42,085 nt of DNA from Clostridia bacterium. GTDB taxonomy: Bacteria > Bacillota > Clostridia > Christensenellales > Borkfalkiaceae. Location of the stretch: positions 1-42,085 of the forward strand of contig CAAFYG010000105.1 in assembly GCA_900767195.1 (NCBI GenBank), read 5' to 3'. The translations under genes and the position numbers were made by a program. Each line of letters begins with the position of its first letter. The stretch's first letter is position 1. Shown here one piece after another: positions 42,061-42,085 of this stretch. The notes under the pieces are model-generated. The model was not told the origin of the DNA and ran no database searches. It saw only the letters and a list, made by a program, of their open reading frames with translations.

Positions 42061-42085
42061 AGATCGGAAGAGCACACGTCTGAAC
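42061..42085. other. Illumina TruSeq adapter sequence (contamination)
   Basis: The last 25 bases start AGATCGGAAGAGCACACGTC and match the beginning of the standard TruSeq read-1 adapter. This is not biological sequence. Any annotation crossing base 42060 is artefactual. Confidence 0.98.

Overview
The window looks like a chromosomal contig from an anaerobic, Gram-positive-type (Clostridia-like) gut bacterium. Secreted proteins carry Gram-positive signal peptides and lipoboxes, SD sites are strong (GGAGG), sigma-A promoters are near consensus, sugar uptake uses CUT1 ABC proteins without a dedicated ATPase, and a bacterial V-type ATPase operon and an L-box (lysine) riboswitch are present. The order is probably near Christensenellales; this is an impression from gene content, not a measured placement. 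Almost all genes are on the minus strand. The plus-strand exceptions are an AraC regulator, a tRNA-Val and an XRE-type repressor.

Region 1 (about 0-23.5 kb) is a Gram-positive glycan-utilisation locus. From its promoter near 23.53 kb it runs leftward: a membrane-anchored protein of unknown function, two CUT1 permeases, a solute-binding lipoprotein, a small membrane protein, a secreted beta-helix lipoprotein, a 1093-residue multidomain lipoprotein, a 49-residue small protein, and a 680-residue secreted protein. The last large proteins share a tandem ~140-residue beta-rich module that I do not recognise. After a hairpin come a GH78-like (alpha-rhamnosidase fold) enzyme and a GH42 beta-galactosidase with overlapping start and stop, then GH3 and GH30 enzymes with their own extended -10 promoters. 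A divergent AraC-type regulator sits beside GH30 and seems to be made from a leaderless mRNA. Inferred flow: binding and possibly cleavage outside, CUT1 import, and intracellular trimming by GH78/GH42/GH3/GH30. The substrate is probably a galactose- and rhamnose-containing plant or host glycan.

Region 2 (24.0-29.1 kb) holds a polar amino-acid ABC transporter whose leader carries a complete lysine riboswitch with antiterminator and terminator, so lysine is the likely substrate. It is followed by a class I mannose-6-phosphate isomerase with an unexplained ~90-residue C-terminal extension and a lipoprotein with an acidic linker and an InlB-type repeat. Region 3 (29.2-38.7 kb) has tRNA-Val(CAC) with promoter and terminator, then a nine-gene V-type ATPase operon (H-I-K-E-C-F-A-B-D). 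The proteolipid keeps all five side chains used for Na+ binding in Enterococcus hirae NtpK. The 3' end of the F-subunit gene is tandemly duplicated.

Region 4 (38.8-42.1 kb) has a cardiolipin-synthase-like protein with a degenerate second HKD motif, an intergenic patch with two copies of a hairpin-rich repeat and a gene remnant, an XRE regulator, and a ComEC-like metallo-beta-lactamase gene cut by the contig end. The last 25 bases are Illumina adapter sequence, not biology, and would add five false residues to that protein.
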